64,000 nt of DNA, from positions 62,001 through 126,000 of the forward strand of contig NZ_BMHP01000003.1 in the NCBI RefSeq assembly GCF_014641075.1, given 5' to 3'. Below, in pieces: positions 16,551-25,400 of this stretch. Positions within the stretch are counted from its first letter, which is position 1, and each line of letters opens with the position of its first letter. The translations under genes and the position numbers were made by a program. A model generated the notes under the pieces. The model saw only the letters and a list, made by a program, of their open reading frames with translations. It ran no database searches and was not told where the DNA came from. The DNA is from Paenibacillus nasutitermitis. Lineage in GTDB: Bacteria; Bacillota; Bacilli; Paenibacillales; Paenibacillaceae.

Positions 16551-18148
16551 CAGGTAAACAAAAAGTAACCATTATGATTGCCATTATGGCTGCAATGTTT
16601 TTTGCGGCGATTAACCAAACGATTGTCAGCACGGCAATGCCGCGCATAGCCGCTCTTCTGAACGGCATGGATCATTATACATGGGTTGTCACCATCTATA
16701 TGCTGACCTCCACCATCTCCACGGTACTAGTCGGGAAGCTGTCGGATATTTATGGCCGCAAGCCTTTCCTGATGGTGGGGATTGTGTTGTTTATGGTTGG
16801 AGCTTTCCTTTGCGGAACCTCTGTCAATATCACACAAATGATCACCTATCGCGGCCTTCAAGGCGTCGGCGGCGGTATTATTATGGCGACCGCCATAACA
16901 GCTGTAGGGGATTTGTTCGCTCCAAGGGAACGTGCAAAATGGACGGGATTGCTTATGGCGATCTTCGGTTTCTCCAGTGTCATCGGCCCAACGCTCGGAG
17001 GTTGGATGGTCGATCATATGGATTGGGAGTGGATTTTCTGGATCTTCCTCCCTATCGGTATCGTCGCTTTCGTCCTTATTATGCTCTTGTTCCCGAAATC
17101 CGTTCGCAAATACAATGAATCCATTGACTATTGGGGTTCGCTGTTCCTAACGTTAACGATTGTTCCTTTGCTGCTAGGCTTCTCGTGGGCAGGGACCAAA
17201 TACGACTGGGGATCGCCGCAGACAATAGGATTATTCGCTGCTTCGCTGGTCAGCCTGATTATCTTCATTCTGATTGAACGTGTCGTCAAAAGCCCGGTGC
17301 TGCCGCTGTCCCTGTTCCGCAACAGCGTCGTCACCATTTCCAGCGTAGCCGGTTTCCTTATGAATGCCGGTATGCTCGGAGCACTGATCTATCTGCCTTT
17401 CTTCGTGCAAGGGGTCGAAGGTATCTCACCAACGTATTCGGGTTACGTCACCATGCCGATGTCCATCAGTATGATTATCCTGAGCGCCTTGACCGGCAGA
17501 TGGATGACCAAATCCGGCAAATACAAGCGGTTTGCCCTTATCGGAATGTTGATTATGACGGCGGGTATGGTCATGATGGCCTTTATGAACAGTATTCCCG
17601 TCGCCATTGCAATTATGGTTTTCTTCGGTATGGGTCTTGGGTTCGGCATGCCGGTATTCACTCTGGCTGCCCAGAACGCCGTCAAACCGACAGAGCTTGG
17701 CGTCGTTACCGCTACCTCGCAGCTCTTCCGGAATATGGGCGGCACCATCGGAATCGCGGTTATGGGTTCCATCATGACCTCCAGACTGGCAAACAATATC
17801 AAAACCGCGTCCGCTTCGGGACCGGATCTCTCAAGCGCTGACCCGGAAGTGCTGAAACAATTGGCGCCGCTGCAAAATCCGCAAATTCTGCTGGATAAAC
17901 CGCAGCTGGATCAACTCCAAGCCAGCCTTCCCACAGAAATCCAAGGGATGGTGGAGCAGCTCGTTCAGATGCTGCGGGATGCGTTAAGCAGCTCGCTGAC
18001 GACGGTTTTCCTCTCTGGCGCAGGTTTGGTTGCGATCGCTTTGGTCCTGGTTCTGTTCCTCAAGGAACTCCCGCTGCGCAGCTCGGCAGTCAAGCCAGGT
18101 GCAGAACTTGAGAAGAAGCAGGGAACGGCTGTAGCGGAGCCATCCTGA
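16538..18148 (+). CDS. DHA2-family multidrug MFS exporter (EmrB/QacA type), copy B
   Basis: A 14-helix drug:proton antiporter of 536 residues. It is clearly a paralogue of the leftward copy at 14160-15782: both open with LT(G/H)KQKVT, AAINQT and STAMPRI, share GKLSDIYGRKPF and APRERAKWTG, and have the same FPKSVRK and ESIDYWGS segments. The main differences fall in the hydrophilic loop before the final helix and in the tail. The start overlaps marR by 13 bases. A terminator follows directly. The duplication presumably arose by inversion of a copy around the regulator. Whether the two have different substrates is unknown. Confidence 0.9.
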   Translation: MEHLTGKQKVTIMIAIMAAMFFAAINQTIVSTAMPRIAALLNGMDHYTWVVTIYMLTSTISTVLVGKLSDIYGRKPFLMVGIVLFMVGAFLCGTSVNITQMITYRGLQGVGGGIIMATAITAVGDLFAPRERAKWTGLLMAIFGFSSVIGPTLGGWMVDHMDWEWIFWIFLPIGIVAFVLIMLLFPKSVRKYNESIDYWGSLFLTLTIVPLLLGFSWAGTKYDWGSPQTIGLFAASLVSLIIFILIERVVKSPVLPLSLFRNSVVTISSVAGFLMNAGMLGALIYLPFFVQGVEGISPTYSGYVTMPMSISMIILSALTGRWMTKSGKYKRFALIGMLIMTAGMVMMAFMNSIPVAIAIMVFFGMGLGFGMPVFTLAAQNAVKPTELGVVTATSQLFRNMGGTIGIAVMGSIMTSRLANNIKTASASGPDLSSADPEVLKQLAPLQNPQILLDKPQLDQLQASLPTEIQGMVEQLVQMLRDALSSSLTTVFLSGAGLVAIALVLVLFLKELPLRSSAVKPGAELEKKQGTAVAEPS

Positions 18149-18166
18149 TTTGTTTCTTCAATAATA

Positions 18167-18224
18167 AAGAAGCCTTCGGCGTTAACGGACCTTTATGGCC
18201 TGAAACGCGGAAGGCTTCTTTTTT
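18167..18224 (+). terminator. Terminator of the marR-exporter operon
   Basis: AAAGAAGCCTTC (18167-18178) pairs with GAAGGCTTCTTTT (18209-18221) and continues into a T run. It begins 19 bases after the exporter stop. Confidence 0.85.
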
Positions 18225-18227
18225 CAA

Positions 18228-18338
18228 TTCCGTGATGACTATGTGCAAATGCCTAATCTCGATTTCCACGCCATCGCAGCTGCTCAAATCCATTCCCTCG
18301 AGCCGGGTGCCGGAGAACAAGACCTGATCAATGTTCGC
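18228..18338 (-). pseudogene. Relic of a pentapeptide-repeat protein (C-terminal fragment)
   Basis: Read leftward from 18338, the frame gives ANIDQVLFSGTRLEGMDLSS and continues CDGVEI. This follows the A(D/N)LXX five-residue periodicity and matches the last coils and cap of QnrB-like pentapeptide-repeat proteins. A stop codon interrupts the frame just upstream, and the rest of the gene is missing. No start codon with a ribosome site is present. The fragment runs into the terminator region of the exporter operon. It is best read as debris of a deleted gene bordering the polysaccharide island. Confidence 0.45.
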
Positions 18339-18410
18339 AGATCACCAGCCTGTATGATACTTACTGATCGTATAGATGAGAAGAGGCCGCGATAAGCATC
18401 GCGGTCCCAT

Positions 18411-19361
18411 TTAGTATAGTGGTAGTACTGACGAGGTCATAGGCTTATGTGTGATACGATAGCGGCTAGGAGTCATCCCAGATAAACGCTTAAAAGTATG
18501 ACAGAAATGAGAAATATCTTGAAACCCAGCGGTCGCCGCGACTTCCGTGATCGGCAGCTCGGTTCCTTGCAACAATTCTTTAGCCTTATTCATTCGATAA
18601 GTGACCATAAACTCATTAATGGACACTCCTGTATTCTGCTTAAATAACCTGAACAAGTAGGAACGAGACAAATGGAATTGATTACACAACCTCTCCGTAT
18701 TGAGAGGCTCATGGTGATGCTCCATCATATAGCTCAGAATATTCTCAATCAGCCGCTTCTGTTCATGGGTCCCTCCCTGATCCTCACTCGTGTCAGATTT
18801 ATAACGCTCCAGTTGGGCGAATAATTGAAGAAGCAGGCTTTTGACAATCATAGGATAGCAGGCTTGTTTCCTCTGAATTTCCCCTTCGAGTTGAGCCAGT
18901 GTTTCCTGCAAGCTCAATAGCTGTCGAGCGTTTAATTGAGTGTGAGTCGAATCACTATCCAGCCCTGGAAGCCATTGTTTGATCGTAAAGCGGCTGGCGC
19001 TATCGTCCGAGTACAAGCCTTCTATATAACTTCTTTGAACAGCTAGAACATAACGATGGAAGGGCACATTCCTATCCGGCCTAGATAAATGCAATGCCAT
19101 TGGTTTAACAACCGTGAACGTACCTACTCCCAAATCATGGATCCGTTCACCGGCAATAAAATGACCGTCTCCTTGCACACATAAATAGAGCTCAAATCCA
19201 CTATGGGAATGAAACGTAGGCTGATACAAACTCGTTGTCCGGTATGAGCAATGTACGGGGAATTCCGAAAGTGTTGCATTCGTCAACTCATCCACAACGA
19301 ATTGTGACAATTTAGAACGATCCTGCTGTTTGTACCCACTTGTAATCACCTTAGTATCCAC
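18411..19361 (-). CDS. AraC-family regulator with cupin sensor, divergent from GH105
   Basis: The N-terminal ~170 residues are a cupin-like sugar sensor (TFHSHSGFELYLCVQGDGHF, then LGVGTFTVVKPMALH). The C-terminal ~100 residues are the AraC double helix-turn-helix (TERLCNQFHLSRSYLFRLFKQ and ITEVAATAGFQDISHFCHTF). A GTG at 19361 with GAAGGGGG seven bases upstream is the best start; an ATG 21 bases earlier has no such signal. The gene diverges from the GH105 hydrolase, so it probably activates that gene and perhaps other genes of the 18.4-35.2 kb island in response to an oligosaccharide. It is the first of three regulators in the island, with a LacI protein and a membrane AraC sensor. Confidence 0.88.
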   Translation of the reverse strand: MDTKVITSGYKQQDRSKLSQFVVDELTNATLSEFPVHCSYRTTSLYQPTFHSHSGFELYLCVQGDGHFIAGERIHDLGVGTFTVVKPMALHLSRPDRNVPFHRYVLAVQRSYIEGLYSDDSASRFTIKQWLPGLDSDSTHTQLNARQLLSLQETLAQLEGEIQRKQACYPMIVKSLLLQLFAQLERYKSDTSEDQGGTHEQKRLIENILSYMMEHHHEPLNTERLCNQFHLSRSYLFRLFKQNTGVSINEFMVTYRMNKAKELLQGTELPITEVAATAGFQDISHFCHTFKRLSGMTPSRYRITHKPMTSSVLPLY

Positions 19362-19496
19362 AATTTGTCCCCCTTCCCACAAATCCGATTACTAAAGACA
19401 ATATCCCAAGCTATTAAGACGATAGACCAAGTATTTGTTCAATCCACATTATATATTGAATTTATACTTTTACACTTTTATGGAGGAATGAATAAG

Positions 19497-20552
19497 ATGC
19501 TGGATACAAATAGTTACGATACCGTAAATCAGACAGCAGATCAGGTTTATCGCTATATGTTACAAGATCATTCCGGTAATTGGGGAATGGATCTCCATCA
19601 TTGGGACTGGGTTCCTGGTGTTGGTGTTATTTCAATACTGTCCTACTATGAGAATATCCAAAGAAAAGACATCCTGGATAATCTGGTTAAGTGGGCACGC
19701 CAAAATATACAAAAGTCAGAACAATCAAAAGTCATCAATTCCATGGCTCCCTTTGCCATCTTTCCAGCGCTCTACGAGCACACACAGGATCCCCTCTTCC
19801 TAGAGAGGGCAGAGCACATCGGACAATGGATGCTGACGGAAGCCCCTCGCACCCGAGAAGGAGCATTCGAGCATACCGTTACGGAAAATGTCAGCTTTCC
19901 GGAGCAGGTATGGGCGGATACGATCTTTATGGCTGTGCTGTTCTTAGCTCGTCTTGCCCGACTAACTGGCAACGTGTCCTACACAAGCGAAGCCATTAAT
20001 CAGTTGGAGCTCCACTTGAAGCTGCTTGAAGACAAAGAAACGGGTGTATTGTTCCACGGATGGAATTCCATCGCTCAGGATCATATGTCCGCTGCGCGCT
20101 GGACTCGTGCGAATGCCTGGATCGCCGTTGGAACTCCCATGATTGTGCAGGAACTAGAAGGTCTCGCAACTGTACCTATGCATACGTTAGATCGCTACAA
20201 AGCCATGATGCATGGACTGATTCGCTTTCAGCAGACGAATGGTTTGTGGGCTACCGTCATGGATCGACCCGATTTCTATTCAGAGATCTCGGGCAGCGCA
20301 GGCATCGCCTGCGGCATCCTAAAGGCTGTTCGTCATGGCTTATTAGACATCTCATGCCAGAGTTCGGCCTTGCAAGCTTTGGAGGAAATCGTTAACAGAG
20401 TGCTTCCAAGCGGAGAGGTAACGGGGGTTTCCGGTGGCACTCCGGTTATGCCTTCGATTGAAGCCTATAACGATATTCCCTGCCATCCTACTCTTTATGG
20501 GCAAGGGCTTGTTCTCATGCTGCTCTCTGAGCTGAATGCTAAGGCTAAGTAA
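19497..20552 (+). CDS. GH105 unsaturated glucuronyl/rhamnogalacturonyl hydrolase
   Basis: This cytoplasmic enzyme (no signal peptide) removes the 4,5-unsaturated uronic acid that polysaccharide lyases leave on the non-reducing end of oligosaccharides, using a hydration mechanism. The sequence has the alpha/alpha barrel pattern of YteR/YesR proteins. Asp141 in the QVWADTIFM motif corresponds to the catalytic Asp143 of YteR. FHGWNSIAQDHMSAARWTR and NAWIAVG are the other family landmarks. The ATG at 19497 lies ten bases after GGAGG; an earlier ATG at 19488 is too close. The length of 351 residues fits the family. Its presence implies that the target polysaccharide contains uronic acid and is cut by a lyase. 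A terminator follows. Confidence 0.9.
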   Translation: MLDTNSYDTVNQTADQVYRYMLQDHSGNWGMDLHHWDWVPGVGVISILSYYENIQRKDILDNLVKWARQNIQKSEQSKVINSMAPFAIFPALYEHTQDPLFLERAEHIGQWMLTEAPRTREGAFEHTVTENVSFPEQVWADTIFMAVLFLARLARLTGNVSYTSEAINQLELHLKLLEDKETGVLFHGWNSIAQDHMSAARWTRANAWIAVGTPMIVQELEGLATVPMHTLDRYKAMMHGLIRFQQTNGLWATVMDRPDFYSEISGSAGIACGILKAVRHGLLDISCQSSALQALEEIVNRVLPSGEVTGVSGGTPVMPSIEAYNDIPCHPTLYGQGLVLMLLSELNAKAK

Positions 20553-20610
20553 GCCATATAACTAGCTCCGCAATTCGCACTTAAGACATCAGTTACAACA
20601 ATGCTTGAGA

Positions 20611-20648
20611 AAGCCTCAGCCCTACATTGGCTGAGGCTCATCTTTTAT
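20611..20648 (+). terminator. Terminator of the GH105 gene
   Basis: AGCCTCAGCC (20612-20621) pairs with GGCTGAGGCT (20629-20638), followed by CATCTTTTAT. It lies between the converging GH105 gene and the 580-residue gene. Confidence 0.75.
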
Positions 20649-20663
20649 CGATTCGGTAGACCG

Positions 20664-22391
20664 TTACACGGGATGCTTATCATTCGGTTTTAATGGGATC
20701 GATATTCCGCATAATGAACCATTCACATTGCTGGCTGTCACTTGAGCTCCTTCTTCTACAACCACAATCTGTGGGCTATTCTCAACCGTCTCCCCTATAG
20801 CTAATGAGAATAGAAATGCAGCTTTATTTAATGCCTGAAAGTCTATTACTTTCCGCTGGCCCGCGTAGATAATCAAGTCTAATCCATAACTATGCTCCTG
20901 CTTAGTTACTTCCCATCCCCAATCCCGCTGCTCTTTGCGATCTTCTGTAACCAACGATTCATCGAACGCAGCATATAAGCTCTCAAACCGCAGAGGTAAT
21001 TCGTTTATGACGACCCGTGCAGTCGGCCCATCAGTATCCAGACTCACACGGTCGAGACAACCTCCGAATTCCATTCGGATCCGGAAATCTGATGCCACTA
21101 TACTGCCTTCAATACGATCCAAATTCGGGTGAGTATCTCCACCTTTCGTAAGAAAGCGTACCCCCAGAAGTAGATGACCGTCCTCTGCTGCAACACTCAG
21201 CACTGCTGAGCAATAGTCATATCCATCATGCAAGCATCGCATCTGCATATAAGTAGCCTGTTCATTCTCGAAGTAAGCAACCAGTCCCCGTGTTTGATTC
21301 CACATGATCTCCTCTCTGAACATCCCGATCGCATATTGCTGTGTCATATATGTCTGGGCCCATTTCACGAATCCAGTTTCCTCATTACGATAGTAAGGCT
21401 GTTCCAACATCCGTGTATCCGTGCGTGTGAACAGCTCCAAGTATTCGTCCGGGCATCTGCTTCCGCTTCCGTACCACTCGGCATCATATTCAAGCTCATC
21501 CTCAGTGAGGAAATCCAACTTATTATCGGTTGCCAGTTGCAGGAAGGATTTCATCTTGCCCGTCAGAAGCGTATGATAGCTGCGACTGTGCGGACCGGCC
21601 CATTGCTGCGAGACAGGATGATAATGCTCTGCTACCATGCGCCAAATCATATTCAGCAAGCTCGAGACGATTTCTTTAGCCCGAATGCTAACGGAATAGG
21701 TGTGGATTTTGGATAACTCAACAATGGCAATTACAGAATAATGAGGGCTATTGAATTCCTGAAAGGTTCCCAGCTTTTCTGTGTGAAGCTTCAGCTTCTC
21801 CAATCTTTGCAGAGCATAATCCAGATAATCTTGACGACCGTATAGCTCTCCCGCAATTAATGTTACTAATGCCCCCATGATTGCAATATTCGTATAATGT
21901 GGCCCCACATCACGTAGGATGATCGCATCACAGGCACAGCTTACCCCTTGCCGAATCTGATCTCTCAGCTCTTCAGGAAGCCGATGGCCGTGAAGCAATG
22001 CGGCAATCACAAGCTCCTTCCCACAGAAGTCAGCCCAGTTCCAGTCTGGTGGAGCCATCTGAGTGAGCGGCTCCTCGTAGAACCAAGGCCATATTCCGTA
22101 GGTATCTCGCTTCGGGTCACGGTCTTGTAACGTAAGTAGGCGTTTAATCACATCACAAGCCCTCTGTACATATCCGGGTTCTTCCGTATTTAACAAGCCT
22201 AATGCATAAAGTAACGACTGGTGTGTCGGATGGACCAGTGGATATTGTTCAGCAGTTAAGGTCGTGTGATATCCTGGTGTGTAGAATGGCCTTAGCAGCA
22301 TATGAGTTGTAGGATCGTAATCATTTTCCTGGGAAATGATCTTTTTCAATAAAAGCTCTTTCTTATTAATTGATTTCGTATATAAGCTCAT
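20664..22391 (-). CDS. Uncharacterised large toroid-like protein, candidate polysaccharide lyase
   Basis: I do not recognise a named family with certainty. The N-terminal ~350 residues are helix-rich with repeated aromatic patches (GIWPWFYEEP, DWNWADFCG, FQEFNSPHYSVIAIVEL), and the C-terminal ~200 residues are beta-rich. This two-part build, and the Asn/His/Tyr cluster in EFNSPHY, recall alpha/alpha-toroid polysaccharide lyases such as the heparinase II/III and DUF2264-like groups. No signal peptide is visible, so it would act on imported oligosaccharides. The ATG at 22391 follows GAGGACTCC; an upstream TTG is in frame. It is the last gene of the leftward island series, and its function would complement the GH105 hydrolase. 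Lyase activity is inference. Confidence 0.6.
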   Translation of the reverse strand: MSLYTKSINKKELLLKKIISQENDYDPTTHMLLRPFYTPGYHTTLTAEQYPLVHPTHQSLLYALGLLNTEEPGYVQRACDVIKRLLTLQDRDPKRDTYGIWPWFYEEPLTQMAPPDWNWADFCGKELVIAALLHGHRLPEELRDQIRQGVSCACDAIILRDVGPHYTNIAIMGALVTLIAGELYGRQDYLDYALQRLEKLKLHTEKLGTFQEFNSPHYSVIAIVELSKIHTYSVSIRAKEIVSSLLNMIWRMVAEHYHPVSQQWAGPHSRSYHTLLTGKMKSFLQLATDNKLDFLTEDELEYDAEWYGSGSRCPDEYLELFTRTDTRMLEQPYYRNEETGFVKWAQTYMTQQYAIGMFREEIMWNQTRGLVAYFENEQATYMQMRCLHDGYDYCSAVLSVAAEDGHLLLGVRFLTKGGDTHPNLDRIEGSIVASDFRIRMEFGGCLDRVSLDTDGPTARVVINELPLRFESLYAAFDESLVTEDRKEQRDWGWEVTKQEHSYGLDLIIYAGQRKVIDFQALNKAAFLFSLAIGETVENSPQIVVVEEGAQVTASNVNGSLCGISIPLKPNDKHPV

Positions 22392-22496
22392 GCTTGGAGT
22401 CCTCAACTTTCAATGATTAGATTGACTTGATGAGTTGCAGAAGAGAGGTAGCAACGTAGGCATTGCCTCTTTCCCTCCTGCAATGCTTATCAAGTT

Positions 22497-25400
22497 TTAC
22501 GTTACACTTACAACCATGACAGCACTTTCTGTTACTCCCGAAGCATTCACAAGCTCGCTGCGATATTCATACAAGCCAGTCGCTCTGCCCGTAATCTGGG
22601 TGATCACAGATTGAGCGTTAGGAGAGGTTGCAGTGAGCGTCTGTGTATCGATTAACACGCCATTCTCGTACAGGCGATACTCGGTCGCATTCGTCCCCCA
22701 CCACATGTTCATAGTTACCTTGTACGATCCGACATGGCCCCAATTATCGTTAGAGAGCACCGGCATGCCAGGCACTGCATGAGTTACATTCACAATCATC
22801 GGATCACATTCGGTCGTACCTCTATCATTAATCAACTCACAGGTATACACATAGGCTCCGTTGGACTTGCCTGTCACATGTACAGTGGTTGTCTGCGCAT
22901 TCGATGACGCAGATATGCTCTCCATCGCTTGTGTATGGATCAATACACCATTCTCATAGAGCTTGAAGATTCTACCGTTCTCCCCCCACCACATGTTCAT
23001 CGTGATCAAGTATTCTCCATCTCTGAGCCCAGTGTCATGATCGTTATTGTTGGATAAGCTCGGCTTACCTGGTACATTGGAGGCAGATACGTATAAGGTA
23101 AGCATCCCCATATCCTCACTGCCACGTAAGAAGATATCATCATTCTGCGTATAGGTCGCCTCCACTTCCGCCACAACAACACTTGAATCGTTCGGGATCT
23201 GGTATTGAATTGAGGCTATACCTTGCGCATCCGTCACAGCTTCGCCTACTGGAGCACCGTAAATCTGGAAGGCAACTGACTGCCCAGCAACCGGATTTCC
23301 ATTACGATCTGATAGTGTGGCTTGTAGCAGAGCTTTCCCTCCGATTGGCGCCTCCGTATCGGACACAACAAGTTGCGAGCTATCAAAAATCAGGAACGGT
23401 ATTGTTTCTGATGCCACATTCCCCGCATGATCTTCCGCCGTTATGATCAATGTATGAGCACCACTCGTAGTAATCGAAGAATTGCCTAACCACTCCACTC
23501 CATTCAACTTCATATTCCAATGCTTCACTCCACTCCCCAAGTCGTCCACAGCGATAACAGGAGCCACTTGGTCGGTGTAGCTATCTCCAGCCTGTATCCC
23601 CGAAATGGCAATCACAGGAGCTGTTGTATCTGCATGACCTAGCTGCATCGGCTTGAACAAAGAGGCCTGCTTGCTTGAGCCAATACCGCTGCCCCATTCT
23701 ACATAACCTCTACGGCCATTACCGTCGTTCTCGTTGATGACGATAGACAGACTAAGAATACCGTCACTTGGAACGATTGGCACCAATTCACCCCATGGGA
23801 GAGCAAGCTGGTAAATCGTATCCTTCTCCGTCTCGTCTCTTATAATCTGTAGATTCGGATTGGCGATGGCTCCTGTCTGGATCCCCTGCGGTGCCATCCA
23901 CCTATAGAGTTCAGAGCCCTGAGAAGTCAAAGCCATTCCATATTCATACCACTGCAAATTCTCTCCCGGCATTCCCGCCGATATGGCAAATTGGATGCTG
24001 TCACCTGACCAGATTTCCCCACCCTGCTTCGGCTGTGAGAATACATCATCATGGACACGAGCGTACATATACAAATAATCATGATCGTACGTAGTCCACA
24101 GCTTGCCGCTGAAATCCTCTACACCGTTAGGGGAGCTAATTCGCGAATTTACATCTGTCACAAGGTCTATACCCTTAAGATCCTGTAGATCCTCCATTCG
24201 CTCGAGTGTTCGGAAGGGCAAAGGAACTCTTGCCGCAGATGGAACGTGCTTAACCAACCCATCGCTTCGCAGCAATGCCCCATCTTCCATATAGAGCTTG
24301 AGCTGATAAGCTTGCAACACCCCATCCGGCAATCCAGACAATGGTAAATCGACGACCTGAACGCTATTTCCAGGAATGAACACATCATAGACTTCCCCGC
24401 CTGAAGAAGCCCCAATACTCCAATCAATCCGCGTTAAATGGCGTTCCGTTGGTCTTTCATTTACAAGTGTTACCTCCATCACATCTACGCCGTCTTTCAT
24501 CACATGCTTCGATGATACCTGCTCGGCATACTGAATAACGACGTTCTCGGATAACCCGGCAATCACAGTCCCCGCAGCAAACAGCTCTGCTGTCGCGATC
24601 TTCGTCCCCACCTCATCGATCCCTGGAAACTCAACCGGATAATATCCAGGAGCATTCACGTGGATTTCTTGAGCTACCCCATGAAAGCTAACTCTTGCGG
24701 TAAGCTCCTCCTGCTGTCCAAGGTCACTAACCTGAAGTACAAGCGTAACGGGATCACCTGTATATGCGGGATTGCTATTTAGGGAAAATGGACTGCTCTG
24801 AACGAGACTATCCAGGTTCCCATGAATAAATAAAGGCTCACCTGTTAATGTCAGGTACACCTTCCCTTCTGATGGGGTATAGGTGCTCTTGCGTCCCATC
24901 ATATCCGTTGTGGTAAGAGGTGCTTGCACATTCAGGGTTACATCTTGTTTCTCCAACGACCACAGAACATTAATCTTTTCGTTATTCTTATCGAAGGTAT
25001 AGTGATAAATGCCATCCGCTACAGCTTGATTCACAGCATTCGCTCCCGTTAGCTGTCTCGAAAGTGTAGCAAGTGCAACATAAGCAGGCTTAGGAGTATA
25101 AGCCCCCAATACGTCGCCCGTATTATGGATAATCCCGAAGTTATGCTCATTGGAGAGCTTATCTGTTCCAGTATCCATCAGGTTGTACCAGAATATTTTC
25201 TCAACACCTGCCGCTATGCTTAACACGTAAGCACGAATCAAATAAGCAGCCTGCGTATTCTCATCCACTCCTGTTGGGTTCAAATGGGTTGGCCAGCCAA
25301 TTTCCGAGAACCAAAGAGGGATCGTCTCACCATCATTGTACTCGCGAACAAGCTGATTAAGCCCCTCAATCTCATCCTGCAGACCTTCTGGTTCTGACGG

